A stretch of 45,518 nucleotides of DNA from Flavobacterium sp. (GCF_027531905.1 NZ_JAPZSU010000065.1:1-45518); one strand, 5' to 3'. Positions 18,184 to 26,986 are shown, counted from the stretch's first letter. Numbers and translations are program-made. The notes: a model not told the origin generated them from the sequence alone.

Positions 18184-18885
18184 ATGAAAGCATCAATCAT
18201 TTACACAGTAGCAGTATCAGTAGTTTTAATTTCAACTTTAGAAATTCGTTTAAACAAAAATAATTTCGGTAAAATAGGAACTAGAAGAGCAGCCAAAATC
18301 AATACTAGTTTTGGACAAAATAAAAACCAAAAAGCAACAGCAGATTTTACTAAAATTAAATTGGTTAAAACAAATTTTGAAGTTAAAAAGGAAAGTCCAA
18401 TAGTTTTAGTAAAACCTGAACTTGTTTTAGAAGCATCACCTGTGGTTTATACTTTGGTTCCAACAACAGAAAGAAGTTGGTCTTTTGAAAGTGCAATCAT
18501 TGAAGAAAATGATAGTGAGGAAACCCAAACTTTAGTTGATAACGAAAGCAATACTGTTTCGAATAAAGAAGAAGTGATTGTAGTAGCTGTAGTGGCAAAG
18601 AAAGAGACTTCTTTTAATGATAAGGTACGTCAAGAAAATGCAATCATCGAAGAAACGGAAGAGAGCGAAGGTAAAACATTAGATTTTAATTGGATCAATA
18701 CGTTAGCTATGTACGATGAAGCTATAGTTTCACCTTCATCAACTAAAGAAAGCAATAGTGTAGACTTTAGTGTGGTAGGTGAGGACAGTTCTTTGTCAGA
18801 ACAGCCGCTAGATTTTAATTGGATTGAAACCTTGCAAATGTTTGATGAACCTATAGTGACTCCACAGCAAATGCTAACCGAATAG
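18184..18885 (+). CDS. Unknown protein with repeated LDFNW motif
   Basis: I do not recognise this 233-residue protein. Residues 4-19 are hydrophobic and may be a signal peptide or anchor, with no lipobox. The rest is acidic and low-complexity. Two regions repeat: LDFNWINTLAMYDEAIVSP (166-184) and LDFNWIETLQMFDEPIVTP (209-227) agree at 14 of 19 positions, and AIIEEND / AIIEETE recurs at 104 and 153. The tryptophan-containing repeats in a disordered acidic tail look like short linear binding motifs for a partner. The gene stands alone with its own -7 box. Coding is supported by length, repeat conservation at the protein level and a promoter. Confidence 0.75.
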   Translation: MKASIIYTVAVSVVLISTLEIRLNKNNFGKIGTRRAAKINTSFGQNKNQKATADFTKIKLVKTNFEVKKESPIVLVKPELVLEASPVVYTLVPTTERSWSFESAIIEENDSEETQTLVDNESNTVSNKEEVIVVAVVAKKETSFNDKVRQENAIIEETEESEGKTLDFNWINTLAMYDEAIVSPSSTKESNSVDFSVVGEDSSLSEQPLDFNWIETLQMFDEPIVTPQQMLTE

Positions 18886-19180
18886 TATTTAGTTATTTAG
18901 ATTACTTAAGTCAAATAGTTTATGAATGTAAAACTTATTATAAATGCAAAATAAAAGTTAATATTTTTTATGTAATGTAACAATAACCATTCTATAACGT
19001 CTATTGAAATAGAGTATTTTAAATTTGAAATGTCTTAAATGTCAAGTCATTAAGTATAAAGTTAGATATTGGTTAATAAATAGTACCTTGTAATGCATAT
19101 AAATAAAAAATGAATACATTTGAATAGAATTTATATCAATAAATAATAACAAAAATCATCAATCAAAAATCACAATCATC
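18886..19180 (+). promoter_or_regulatory. Gene-free leader of the ankyrin gene
   Basis: This A/T-rich stretch contains TACATTTG (19115-19122), a TAnnTTTG match, with TTG at 19088-19090 (spacing 24). The leader has repeated ATCATC words before the ATG. No open frame or stable hairpin stands out in the rest. Confidence 0.4.
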
Positions 19181-19591
19181 ATGAAAAAAGCAATCATCTG
19201 TTTAGGTTTAGTAGTAGTACTGTCAAGTTTTGCTACAAAAGTTGAAGCGGCAAACGTTAAATCATTTGCTAAAGTAAAAGTTATGACTCCTTCATATGGA
19301 GAAGCAACACCTTTGCACGTCGCAATTTATAAAGGCGATTTGGAATTCATCAAAAAATTAATCGACTTTGGAGCCGATGTTAATGAAAAATCATACGGTT
19401 TGACACCTTTAATGATTGCAGCTCGCTACAACAAAGTTGAAATCATGAAATTACTAATTGCCAAAGGAGCAAAAGTGGAAGAAAAAACAAGTTTTGGTGC
19501 CGATGCTTTAAAGTATGCACAATTATCCAATGCAAAAGAAGCCTATGTTTTTCTTCAATTGAACAAAGAAAACGCTGTGGCTCAACGTTAA
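19181..19591 (+). CDS. Small exported ankyrin-repeat protein
   Basis: A 136-residue protein with a cleavable signal peptide (about 1-23, ending VEA) and three ankyrin repeats. These are centred on ATPLHVAIYKGDLEFIKKLIDFGADVN, LTPLMIAARYNKVEIMKLLIAKGAKV and a diverged third unit at ADALKYAQLSNAKEAY. Ankyrin repeats bind other proteins, and the partner is presumably periplasmic. In this position the family is often an accessory, strain-variable gene. It has its own promoter and terminator. A 16-base exact direct repeat flanks the coding region. Confidence 0.88.
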   Translation: MKKAIICLGLVVVLSSFATKVEAANVKSFAKVKVMTPSYGEATPLHVAIYKGDLEFIKKLIDFGADVNEKSYGLTPLMIAARYNKVEIMKLLIAKGAKVEEKTSFGADALKYAQLSNAKEAYVFLQLNKENAVAQR

Positions 19592-19616
19592 TAACAGCAA
19601 TCATCAATCAAAAAAA

Positions 19617-19647
19617 AAGAAGCGGTCTCAACGAGGCCGCTTCTTTT
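19617..19647 (+). terminator. Terminator of the ankyrin gene
   Basis: AAGAAGCGGTCTC (19617-19629) pairs with GAGGCCGCTTCTT (19633-19645) with one G-T pair, followed by T residues. The A-run on the left arm means it could also serve leftward transcripts. Confidence 0.8.
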
Positions 19648-19667
19648 CGTTTATTATCATTATAGTT

Positions 19668-19745
19668 TTAACTGATTACACTTGCAACCAGAAAAAGGAC
19701 GATTAAAACAATGACTACTACTTTTAAGTATTTTGAATTTCTCAT
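19668..19745 (-). CDS. Candidate 25-residue membrane microprotein
   Basis: An ATG-to-TAA frame encodes MRNSKYLKVVVIVLIVLFLV followed by ASVIS. That is a short basic N-terminus and then one continuous hydrophobic helix of about 18 residues, the typical form of small inner-membrane regulators. On the minus strand TATTTTTG (19774-19767) matches TAnnTTTG and would give a leader of about 15 nt. It is downstream of, but probably separate from, the M28 peptidase gene. It is shorter than usual gene-calling limits. Coding is inferred from composition and promoter placement. A chance frame is possible. Confidence 0.45.
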   Translation of the reverse strand: MRNSKYLKVVVIVLIVLFLVASVIS

Positions 19746-19811
19746 GATTGTTTTTTTTGTTGTTTTCAAAAATATCAAAACTTTTTCATTTTTAGCTATG
19801 CGATGCGTATT

Positions 19812-21164
19812 TTAACGAATCGGAATAGGAAATACGGGCAAACTAGCATGTCCTAAAGCATCTACAGACTGTACGGCAAAGAAGTAATTGTCTTTTGAGT
19901 AGGGGATTTCTATTTTGTTTTCTTTTGTGAAAACTGCTTTTTGCCAATGGGACGCACTCGTTTCTCTTATTAAAATGATGTGTCCAAAAACGGGTTTTCC
20001 TTGTGGAGCTTGCCAAACTAATACCGATGAATTGGTTAGTTCTTTAACTTCAATTCCGACGTTTTCTGGTGCTTTTGGTGACCAAGCTAAATTGCTGAAA
20101 GTAGACAAATTAGAGCAGGTTACTTTGCGCATATATTCAAAGTCCATGAACTCGGGTAAATCGCCATATTGTATGTTGTTTTCTATACGAACGTTTTGAT
20201 GTTGATGGTCATAGTTCTCATTCATTTCACAAAAACGAATCGCTGTAAATCCGTTTTGACTAAAAGGAGTGTGGTCACCACCTCTTAAAAAGCGGTCATT
20301 TCTATACACCAATTGAATGTCTAATTGAGGCACGTATTGTTGGGTGACGGTTTTGATATAACGGGCCAATTGTCGGGACGGACTATCATTGTCGCGATTG
20401 GTAGCTTTTCTCATTTTGGCTTCTGCCTCCGTTTCGGTATAAGGAATTGTTTCGCTAAATACGCGAACTTGAGTGTTATCGCGCAGTTGTGTACCGCTTG
20501 ATAAACTATTGCCAATCATGTCATTATTGAGCATGGCAATCAGGTTCCATTTTTGTTCTTTGGCTATATCAGCTAAATGTTTTGCTCCATATAATCCTTG
20601 TTCTTCTCCGACTACAGTAACGAATATAAGGGTAAACGGAAATTCTCTTTGGCTCATGATTCTGGCTAGTTCCATTACACAAGCCACTCCCGAACCATCA
20701 TCGTTTGCTCCTGGCGCATCCGATTTGGCATCCATTACATCAGAAGCACGGGAATCCAAGTGCCCACTAATTATTAATACACGATTATCGGTTGGGTCAG
20801 TTCCTTTTAGGGTTGCCATTACATTGCCTAGTTCGCTATCCACAGCGATTCGTTTGCCATCGGCCTTGATGGTGAAATAGTCAATTTTAGAAGTCAATCG
20901 CCCATTAGAAGCTAATGCGTATTTGTCAAATTCTGATTTTACCCAGCGCTGAGCAGCACCTATTCCGCGGGTGTTACTTTTAGTATCACTTAAAGTATGT
21001 CGCGTACCAAAAGAAACTAATTTCTTTACAATGGCTTCTAGGTTTTCGGTTTTGACTTCATTCACCATTTTGAAGATTTCTGGGTCGGAAGTTGTGTTTT
21101 GAGAGTGTAAATTTGGAACTACAAAGAGTAGTAAAAAGAGTTGAAAAAGTACAGTTGGTTTCAT
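19812..21164 (-). CDS. M28 family zinc metallopeptidase, exported
   Basis: A roughly 450-residue aminopeptidase-like enzyme. It has a signal peptide (MKPTVLFQLFLLLFVVPNLHS), an M28 catalytic domain and a C-terminal fibronectin-III-like domain (about 355-450, from APENVGIEV). Zinc ligands and the catalytic acid are present: H in GHLDSRASD, D in GANDDGSG, EE in VVGEEQGLYGA, D in NNDMIG, and H in GGDHTPF. It probably trims peptides in the periplasm. I chose the ATG at 21164 because a TTG 33 bases upstream would put extra residues before the signal peptide. A -7 box TAAATTTG at 21192-21185 fits the shorter form. Confidence 0.93.
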   Translation of the reverse strand: MKPTVLFQLFLLLFVVPNLHSQNTTSDPEIFKMVNEVKTENLEAIVKKLVSFGTRHTLSDTKSNTRGIGAAQRWVKSEFDKYALASNGRLTSKIDYFTIKADGKRIAVDSELGNVMATLKGTDPTDNRVLIISGHLDSRASDVMDAKSDAPGANDDGSGVACVMELARIMSQREFPFTLIFVTVVGEEQGLYGAKHLADIAKEQKWNLIAMLNNDMIGNSLSSGTQLRDNTQVRVFSETIPYTETEAEAKMRKATNRDNDSPSRQLARYIKTVTQQYVPQLDIQLVYRNDRFLRGGDHTPFSQNGFTAIRFCEMNENYDHQHQNVRIENNIQYGDLPEFMDFEYMRKVTCSNLSTFSNLAWSPKAPENVGIEVKELTNSSVLVWQAPQGKPVFGHIILIRETSASHWQKAVFTKENKIEIPYSKDNYFFAVQSVDALGHASLPVFPIPIR

Positions 21165-21310
21165 TGGAGTTAGTTTGATTTTTTCAAATTTAAACAATTA
21201 AAATAGTTTTAGGTATTTTGATTTAGAGATTAACACTTGTACAATGATGAGCTTCACAAGATACATTGAAGAATCTCAACGCTTAACTCTAGAATAAAGC
21301 AAAGTCTTTG

Positions 21311-21318
21311 TACCTTTG
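21311..21318 (+). promoter_or_regulatory. -7 element of the cvfB-like gene
   Basis: TACCTTTG matches TAnnTTTG and lies 22 bases before the ATG at 21340. No -33 TTG is present at consensus spacing. Confidence 0.45.
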
Positions 21319-21339
21319 CGCCATAGAAAATAGAAGAAA

Positions 21340-22194
21340 ATGATTCAAATAGGAAAATACAATACCCTAACCATTTTAAGAGATACCAAAGTAGGTTTGT
21401 TTTTGGGTAACCCTGAGCAAGACCCAGAAGGAATACACGATATTCTTTTGCCTAACAAATATGTTCCAAACGAATTTGAAATTGGAGAGGAATTGATAGT
21501 TTTTGTGTATTTAGACCATGAACAACGACCTGTAGCAACAACTTTAGAGCCTTATATTTTATTGAATGAATTTGCTTTACTAAGAGTAAATTACATCAAC
21601 CAAGTAGGTGCTTTTATGGATTGGGGAATGGAAAAAGATATTTTGGTTCCCTTCAAAGAGCAAGCGCGTCCTATGGAAAAAGGAAAGCGTTATTTGGTGT
21701 ATTTGTATATGGATGAAAAAACCAATCGATTGGTTGCATCTAGTAAAACCAATCAGTTTTTGAGTAATGATGTGCTTACTGTTGAAAAAGGAGAAGAAGT
21801 AGATTTAATTGTTTCGCATATTACCGAGATTGGGATTAACGTAATCATCAACGAAAAGCATAAAGGTTTACTTTATAAAGATGAAGTGTATGATGATGCC
21901 ATCCGAACTGGGGACAGAATGCGAGGCTACATCAAAAATATTCGTCCTGATAATAAGATTGATGTTTCGTTGCAAATTCAAGGTTATCAAAACATTGAGC
22001 CTAATGCTGAAAAGATTTTGAATGAATTAAGAGCAAGTCGCGGTTTCTTGCGATTAAATGATAATTCGCATCCAGAAGACATTAAAACTGTTTTGAAGAT
22101 GAGTAAAAAAACATTCAAAAAAGCTATTGGTGCATTATACAGAGATAAAGTAATCGAGATTAAAGAAGACGGGATTTATTTGATTCAAGAGTAA
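21340..22194 (+). CDS. S1-domain RNA-binding protein, CvfB family
   Basis: A 284-residue cytoplasmic protein of the CvfB/YitL type: tandem S1-like OB folds (about 1-65, 68-135 and 145-215) and a C-terminal winged helix (about 225-284) with KTVLKMSKKTFKKAIGALYRDKVIEI. The CvfB signature GLFLGNPEQDPEGIHDILLPNKY is clear. Homologues bind RNA and affect virulence-gene expression in staphylococci; the role in flavobacteria is unknown. It is monocistronic, with a -7 box before and a terminator after. Confidence 0.93.
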   Translation: MIQIGKYNTLTILRDTKVGLFLGNPEQDPEGIHDILLPNKYVPNEFEIGEELIVFVYLDHEQRPVATTLEPYILLNEFALLRVNYINQVGAFMDWGMEKDILVPFKEQARPMEKGKRYLVYLYMDEKTNRLVASSKTNQFLSNDVLTVEKGEEVDLIVSHITEIGINVIINEKHKGLLYKDEVYDDAIRTGDRMRGYIKNIRPDNKIDVSLQIQGYQNIEPNAEKILNELRASRGFLRLNDNSHPEDIKTVLKMSKKTFKKAIGALYRDKVIEIKEDGIYLIQE

Positions 22195-22214
22195 TTCTAA
22201 CAGCATAAAATAAA

Positions 22215-22248
22215 AAAAAGGCTAATCGATATACGGTTAGCCTTTTCT
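22215..22248 (+). terminator. Terminator of the cvfB-like gene
   Basis: GGCTAATCG (22220-22228) pairs with CGGTTAGCC (22234-22242), with one G-T pair, flanked by an A-run and followed by T residues. Confidence 0.85.
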
Positions 22249-22919
22249 CTTTTGATGACATATTGTCTTCAAAAAGGATGCATTCGTAAGGTCTTTGTAT
22301 CACCTGAAAAACAACAGTTTTTAACGTAAAGTAACTGCTTATAATAGATTAACTTAAGTGTAAAATACCTATTGAATGTTTTGTCTTTAAATGGAATTTT
22401 CGATTGGTTCAAAAATAATAGAATTAACCTTGCAATAAAACCATTAGTTCTTATATAAATTGTAAGGATTCGATTGTGGTTAAACTCCCTTATTTCTTTT
22501 AGGTAACCAAATTGAAACGCTTATTGTTAACTGTAGGTGCTACTATTATGTTCTAGTATTTTTTGCAAACGAATCAACCATTTGCTCAATTGTTTTTGAA
22601 GTAGATTTTATCATTCTTTCCGAAAAAAATTGAGCGACATTTTTTTTAAATAATTTCAAAAGCTTTCATTTTTTAAGGTTAATAATTCAGTGAAAAAATC
22701 CGCGCTAATCTTAGCTCAAAAAAAAGAAGTACAACGCTGATTAGCAATGATTAAAAGTACTTATTTTTTTGATTGCTCTTTGTTAAAAATCTGATTTTCT
22801 GACCAATTTTAACACTTCAAAAAGATTCGTCAGATTAGGATTACCAAAGCTTATTCAATAAGAATAGTATAAAATAGAAAAATGCTTTATTTTTACACTA
22901 AAATTTAAAATTGTAACGA
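22249..22919. other. Gene-free region, possible relic sequence
   Basis: About 670 bases without a convincing gene. On the minus strand a frame closed at 22546 reads LFKKNVAQFFSERMIKSTSK and onwards to KNTRT. It has protein-like composition but only a 22-residue ATG version (22614-22546), so it may be the tail of a lost gene. Around 22700-22745 GCTAATC and GATTAGC form a degenerate inverted repeat resembling dispersed flavobacterial repeats. The remainder is plain A/T-rich DNA that should contain the menB promoter, which I could not place. Confidence 0.4.
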
Positions 22920-23750
22920 ATGGAATGGATTACCGCTAGAGAATTTGAAGATATAACCTATAAGAAATGCAATGGTGTAGCTAGAATTGCATTCAACAGA
23001 CCTAATGTTCGTAACGCTTTCAGGCCTAAAACGACTTCCGAATTATACCAAGCTTTTTATGATGCTCAAGAAGATACTTCTATTGGAGTAGTCTTATTGT
23101 CTGCCGAAGGTCCTTCTACCAAAGATGGAGTGTATTCATTCTGCAGTGGTGGTGACCAAAATGCCAGAGGTCATCAAGGCTATGTAGGAGATGATGGACA
23201 ACATCGTTTGAACATTCTAGAAGTACAACGTTTAATCCGTTTTATGCCAAAAGTAGTTATTGCAGTGGTGCCAGGATGGGCTGTTGGTGGTGGACACAGT
23301 TTGCATGTGGTTTGCGACATGACGCTAGCCAGCAAAGAACACGCTATTTTCAAACAAACTGATGCCGATGTAACCAGTTTTGATGGTGGTTATGGCTCAG
23401 CATACTTGGCTAAAATGGTAGGACAGAAAAAAGCACGAGAAATATTCTTTTTGGGACGAAATTATTCTGCTCAAGATGCGTTTGAAATGGGAATGGTCAA
23501 TGCTGTGATTCCTCACGATGAATTAGAAGATACCGCTTATCAATGGGCACAGCAGGTATTGGCAAAATCACCAATGGCCATCAAAATGCTGAAATTTGCT
23601 ATGAATCTAACCGATGACGGTATGGTGGGACAACAAGTTTTTGCAGGCGAAGCCACTCGCTTGGCTTATATGACCGAAGAAGCCAAAGAAGGTAGAAATG
23701 CATTCTTAGAAAAACGCAAACCAAATTTCGAAAAGAAATGGTTGCCTTAA
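22920..23750 (+). CDS. menB: 1,4-dihydroxy-2-naphthoyl-CoA synthase
   Basis: MenB cyclises o-succinylbenzoyl-CoA in menaquinone synthesis, in the cytoplasm. The 276 residues have the crotonase fold. The MenB hallmarks are FCSGGDQNARG (oxyanion loop), the flexible GHQGYVGDDGQHRLN segment, VVPGWAVGGGHSLH and the C-terminal FLEKRKPNF. The clear aspartate/tyrosine region DADVTSFDGGYGSAYLA lines the active site. It begins a region with menA and menC, although two PH-domain genes lie between. A hairpin after the gene may limit read-through. Confidence 0.97.
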   Translation: MEWITAREFEDITYKKCNGVARIAFNRPNVRNAFRPKTTSELYQAFYDAQEDTSIGVVLLSAEGPSTKDGVYSFCSGGDQNARGHQGYVGDDGQHRLNILEVQRLIRFMPKVVIAVVPGWAVGGGHSLHVVCDMTLASKEHAIFKQTDADVTSFDGGYGSAYLAKMVGQKKAREIFFLGRNYSAQDAFEMGMVNAVIPHDELEDTAYQWAQQVLAKSPMAIKMLKFAMNLTDDGMVGQQVFAGEATRLAYMTEEAKEGRNAFLEKRKPNFEKKWLP

Positions 23751-23781
23751 AAGGGAGTTATTGTTGTAATTTATAGTTTTG

Positions 23782-23816
23782 AGGTTTCAATTTTTTATAT
23801 TTTGAAACCTTCAATT
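23782..23816 (+). terminator. Hairpin after menB, terminator or attenuator
   Basis: AGGTTTCAA (23782-23790) pairs perfectly with TTGAAACCT (23802-23810), followed by TCAATTTTTA. It sits 18 bp before the next gene, so partial termination within an operon is possible. Confidence 0.55.
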
Positions 23817-23833
23817 TTTAATTTTAAAATTAA

Positions 23834-24349
23834 ATGAAAGATTTCACAAACGATGTTATTGATACCTCTAAGCTTCCAAAATTTGAAGAAGTAGATTTTT
23901 CTGAATTACAGCCGAATTATTGGAAAGTAATCTTGATAAATTTGATCGTTTTATTTTTGATAATTGGAGTAATAATCGGGTTTGTACTTTTCTATAAGGA
24001 AGACCTTTCAGATTTTGTTACTGAAATTTATTTTATATATACAGTAATGGCTTTTTTTGTACTGTTTATTTCTAGACTTAGTTTCATGAAAAAAGGATTT
24101 GCATTTAGGAATCATGACCTTTTATTTAGATCTGGAATTATAGCTACAAACATTCATGTCGTTCCATATAACAGAATACAACATGTATCAATAAATGAAG
24201 GGTTGATTTCTAGATTTTTTGGTTTAGTAAACTTAGAGATTTTTACAGCTGGAGGTGCTTCAAGTGATATAGAAATACCCGGAATAGCAAAAATGCAGGC
24301 CGAAAATATAAAACAATTATTGATGGGAAAAATTCAAAAACAGTTATAA
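23834..24349 (+). CDS. bPH2-domain membrane protein, small subunit (YdbS-like)
   Basis: A 171-residue protein with two membrane helices (about 31-52 and 60-79) and a bacterial PH-like (bPH2, DUF304) domain from about residue 85, with FAFRNHDLLFRSGIIATNIHVVPYNRIQHVSI. This is the short partner of the YdbS/YdbT pair, whose function is unknown though membrane or stress roles are suggested in Bacillus. Its stop codon is directly followed by the ATG of the larger partner (TAAATG), so they are made together and probably form a complex. Confidence 0.85.
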   Translation: MKDFTNDVIDTSKLPKFEEVDFSELQPNYWKVILINLIVLFLIIGVIIGFVLFYKEDLSDFVTEIYFIYTVMAFFVLFISRLSFMKKGFAFRNHDLLFRSGIIATNIHVVPYNRIQHVSINEGLISRFFGLVNLEIFTAGGASSDIEIPGIAKMQAENIKQLLMGKIQKQL

Positions 24350-25873
24350 ATGACAACCGATTTTAATCAGCCACAACGTCAGTCGATAGCCGGTGTTTTA
24401 ATAATGTTTGTTTTTTCTCTTCAAGGATTTGTAAAAGCATTTTGGCCCATTTTATTGCTTTGGATCTATAAATTTAATGACGCAAATAAAAGCTACCTAT
24501 TAATTGGTGGAATAGTTTTTTTTATAGCAATGGTTGGTTTGGTCTCTTATTTGAAATATTGGAACTTTACATTCTATATTGATCAAGAAAATGATGAATT
24601 TATAATTAATGAGGGTGTTTTTAATAAAACCAAAACAACTATTCAACTTCATAAAATTCAACAAGTAAATATTAATCAGTCCTTACTACAAAAAATAGTT
24701 GATGTTTATGAATTGGATGTTGATACCGCTGGTTCTAATAATAAAGAGGTCAATATCAAAGCAATAACTTATGAATTAGCACTACATTTAAAGGGGCGAT
24801 TACTAGAAAATGAAGGTTCAAAGGAGTTTCGTGAAGAGGATTCTATTAATGTAGTAGCTACTTTATCTAATAAAAATAAGGCTAAAAGTGAATCTAAGTT
24901 TATAAAAATTAGTTTAGTGAGTTTGTTGAAGATGGGAGTAACCTCCAATTATATAAAAAGTTTTTTTGTTTTATTGGCTTTTTTTATCACTGTTTTCGAC
25001 CATATTAAACAATTTACAGGGCGAAATATTTTGAATGGTGAAAATCTTGAAGATTATATTGAAGAAAGTACTATGGTAACGGCATTCCTTTCTTTATTCA
25101 GCTTTGTTATCCTTGCAGTTATTTTAATCAATTTAATAAAAATAGTTTTTACTTACTTTAATTATAAAATCACAAGAGAAAAAGGTTCATTGTTGCTCTC
25201 TTATGGCTTGTTGAATACTAAAACTACTATTGTAAAACCTTCAAAGGTTCAAATGACTAGTATAACGCAGAACTTTTTTCAAAAAAAAATGAATGTGTTG
25301 CATCTTAGAATAAATCAAGCTACAAGTGGTGAAAAAGACAATCATAAAGTAGCCATTGAAATTCCGGGTTGTAATGAACCAGAAAAAGAGGCTATTTTGA
25401 AGTTATTGTTCAATAAAATTCCTGAAAAGGGAATCATGTTAAAGCCTAATTATAGAAAACTGGGTTTTACAGCCTTCTTAACCATTGGGCTTCCGCTTTT
25501 AGTGTTTTTATTTACAAGAAAATTATTGATTGCAGAGCTACCTCAAGTAGATTTTTTAGTCTTTTTTGGTGTTGTTTTTCTTGGTACGATTCAGTTCTTT
25601 TCTTTTAAAAATAACCGACTCTTTATAAACAAAGATTTTATTATTCTTCAAAACGGAGCTTGGGATGTAACGAATAGAATTATTATTCCAAGCAAAATTC
25701 AAGCAATTACAACTTCACAACTTTTATGGTATAAAAACAGTAATATCGGTTCCTTAACTTTACACACCGCTGGTGGTAAAATTAATTTTCAATTAGGTAA
25801 TTTTACCGCAATTCAGCAATATGTTAATCTTTGGTTGTATGAAATAGAAACATCCGATAGCAATTGGATGTAA
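24350..25873 (+). CDS. Triple bPH2-domain membrane protein (YdbT-like)
   Basis: A 507-residue integral membrane protein with three bPH2 modules, each after a hairpin of membrane helices. The repeated phrase recurs as VFNKTKTTIQLHKIQQVNI (about 90), LLNTKTTIVKPSKVQMTSI (about 290) and VTNRIIIPSKIQAITTS (about 450). This is the long partner of the gene immediately upstream with no intervening base. It has no catalytic motif. It lies between menB and menA; whether it helps quinone synthesis or only shares the transcript cannot be told. Confidence 0.85.
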   Translation: MTTDFNQPQRQSIAGVLIMFVFSLQGFVKAFWPILLLWIYKFNDANKSYLLIGGIVFFIAMVGLVSYLKYWNFTFYIDQENDEFIINEGVFNKTKTTIQLHKIQQVNINQSLLQKIVDVYELDVDTAGSNNKEVNIKAITYELALHLKGRLLENEGSKEFREEDSINVVATLSNKNKAKSESKFIKISLVSLLKMGVTSNYIKSFFVLLAFFITVFDHIKQFTGRNILNGENLEDYIEESTMVTAFLSLFSFVILAVILINLIKIVFTYFNYKITREKGSLLLSYGLLNTKTTIVKPSKVQMTSITQNFFQKKMNVLHLRINQATSGEKDNHKVAIEIPGCNEPEKEAILKLLFNKIPEKGIMLKPNYRKLGFTAFLTIGLPLLVFLFTRKLLIAELPQVDFLVFFGVVFLGTIQFFSFKNNRLFINKDFIILQNGAWDVTNRIIIPSKIQAITTSQLLWYKNSNIGSLTLHTAGGKINFQLGNFTAIQQYVNLWLYEIETSDSNWM

Positions 25874-25917
25874 AGTAGTAAAAGAAATATGTTAGAGTTT
25901 AGAATATACAAGAAAAG

Positions 25918-25925
25918 TAAATTTG
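25918..25925 (+). promoter_or_regulatory. Probable -7 element of menA
   Basis: TAAATTTG matches TAnnTTTG, 51 bases before the menA ATG. It suggests menA can be transcribed independently of the PH-domain genes. No -33 TTG at consensus spacing. Confidence 0.4.
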
Positions 25926-25975
25926 CGTAAATCAACTTTTAAACATTTTTTCAAAAAAAAATAAAACAAAAAAAA

Positions 25976-26938
25976 ATGAAACACTGGATTCAAGCCGCAC
26001 GATTAAGAACTTTGCCATTATCCGTATCGGGAATAATTGTAGGGAGTATGTATGCCTTAGCGCATCCAACAGAAACTGTTTTAACACCAACAGAAGTGTT
26101 CAATTGGTCTATTTTAGGCTTTGCTTTGCTCACCACGTTGGGTTTACAAGTTTTGTCAAACTTTGCCAACGATTATGGCGACGGGGTAAAAGGAACCGAC
26201 AACGACGATAGAGTAGGCCCCAAACGCGCCATTCAAAGTGGAGTAATTTCAGCGCCAGCCATGAAGCGTGCCATAATCATCACTTCGGTACTAACACTTT
26301 TATCTTCCATTACTTTAATTTATATTGCATTTAGAGACACCAATTTTGTGTATTCGTTGTTCTATTTAGTGCTCGGAATTTTGGCTATTGCCTCAGCCAT
26401 CAAATATACGGTAGGAACTTCGGCTTATGGATATCGCGGATACGGAGATGTTTTTGTGTTTGTGTTCTTCGGCTTGGTGAGCACGCTTGGAGTCAATTTT
26501 TTGTATTCTAAACAATTGGATTTCGATTTGTTTTTGCCTGCCATTGGCATCGGATTATTGAGTGTTGCGGTACTTAACTTAAATAATATGCGTGACGAAG
26601 CCTCGGATAAAAAGTCTGGAAAGAATACAATTGTCGTTCAAATGGGCGGAGAAAAAGCCAAACAATACCATTATTTTCTTATTATAACTGCTATGGTAGT
26701 GTTTGTTGCTTTTGCTTTACTCAATAATTTTAATATTGACCAATACTTGTTTTTACTTGCATTTTACCCTTTAGTAAAACATTTAGATACCGTTAAAAAA
26801 AATACCAACCCCAAAGAATTAGATCCTGAATTGAAAAAAGTAGCCTTAAGTACATTCTTTTTATCCGTACTTTTTTCATTATGTATGATTTATTTCTTCT
26901 CAGATGTTATTGTGAATACTTTTATGGGTGGCCGATAA
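25976..26938 (+). CDS. menA: 1,4-dihydroxy-2-naphthoate polyprenyltransferase
   Basis: MenA attaches the isoprenoid tail to the naphthoate ring at the inner membrane, the membrane-bound step of menaquinone synthesis. The 320 residues have eight to nine membrane helices of the UbiA superfamily. The two aspartate-rich motifs are present: NFANDYGDGVKGTDNDD (first) and NNMRDEASDKKSGK (second). A UPF0173 hydrolase gene follows 48 bp downstream. Confidence 0.96.
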   Translation: MKHWIQAARLRTLPLSVSGIIVGSMYALAHPTETVLTPTEVFNWSILGFALLTTLGLQVLSNFANDYGDGVKGTDNDDRVGPKRAIQSGVISAPAMKRAIIITSVLTLLSSITLIYIAFRDTNFVYSLFYLVLGILAIASAIKYTVGTSAYGYRGYGDVFVFVFFGLVSTLGVNFLYSKQLDFDLFLPAIGIGLLSVAVLNLNNMRDEASDKKSGKNTIVVQMGGEKAKQYHYFLIITAMVVFVAFALLNNFNIDQYLFLLAFYPLVKHLDTVKKNTNPKELDPELKKVALSTFFLSVLFSLCMIYFFSDVIVNTFMGGR

Positions 26939-26986
26939 AAGGCATCTTTCAATTTTTTAATCTTTCAATCTTTTAATTATTAAATC

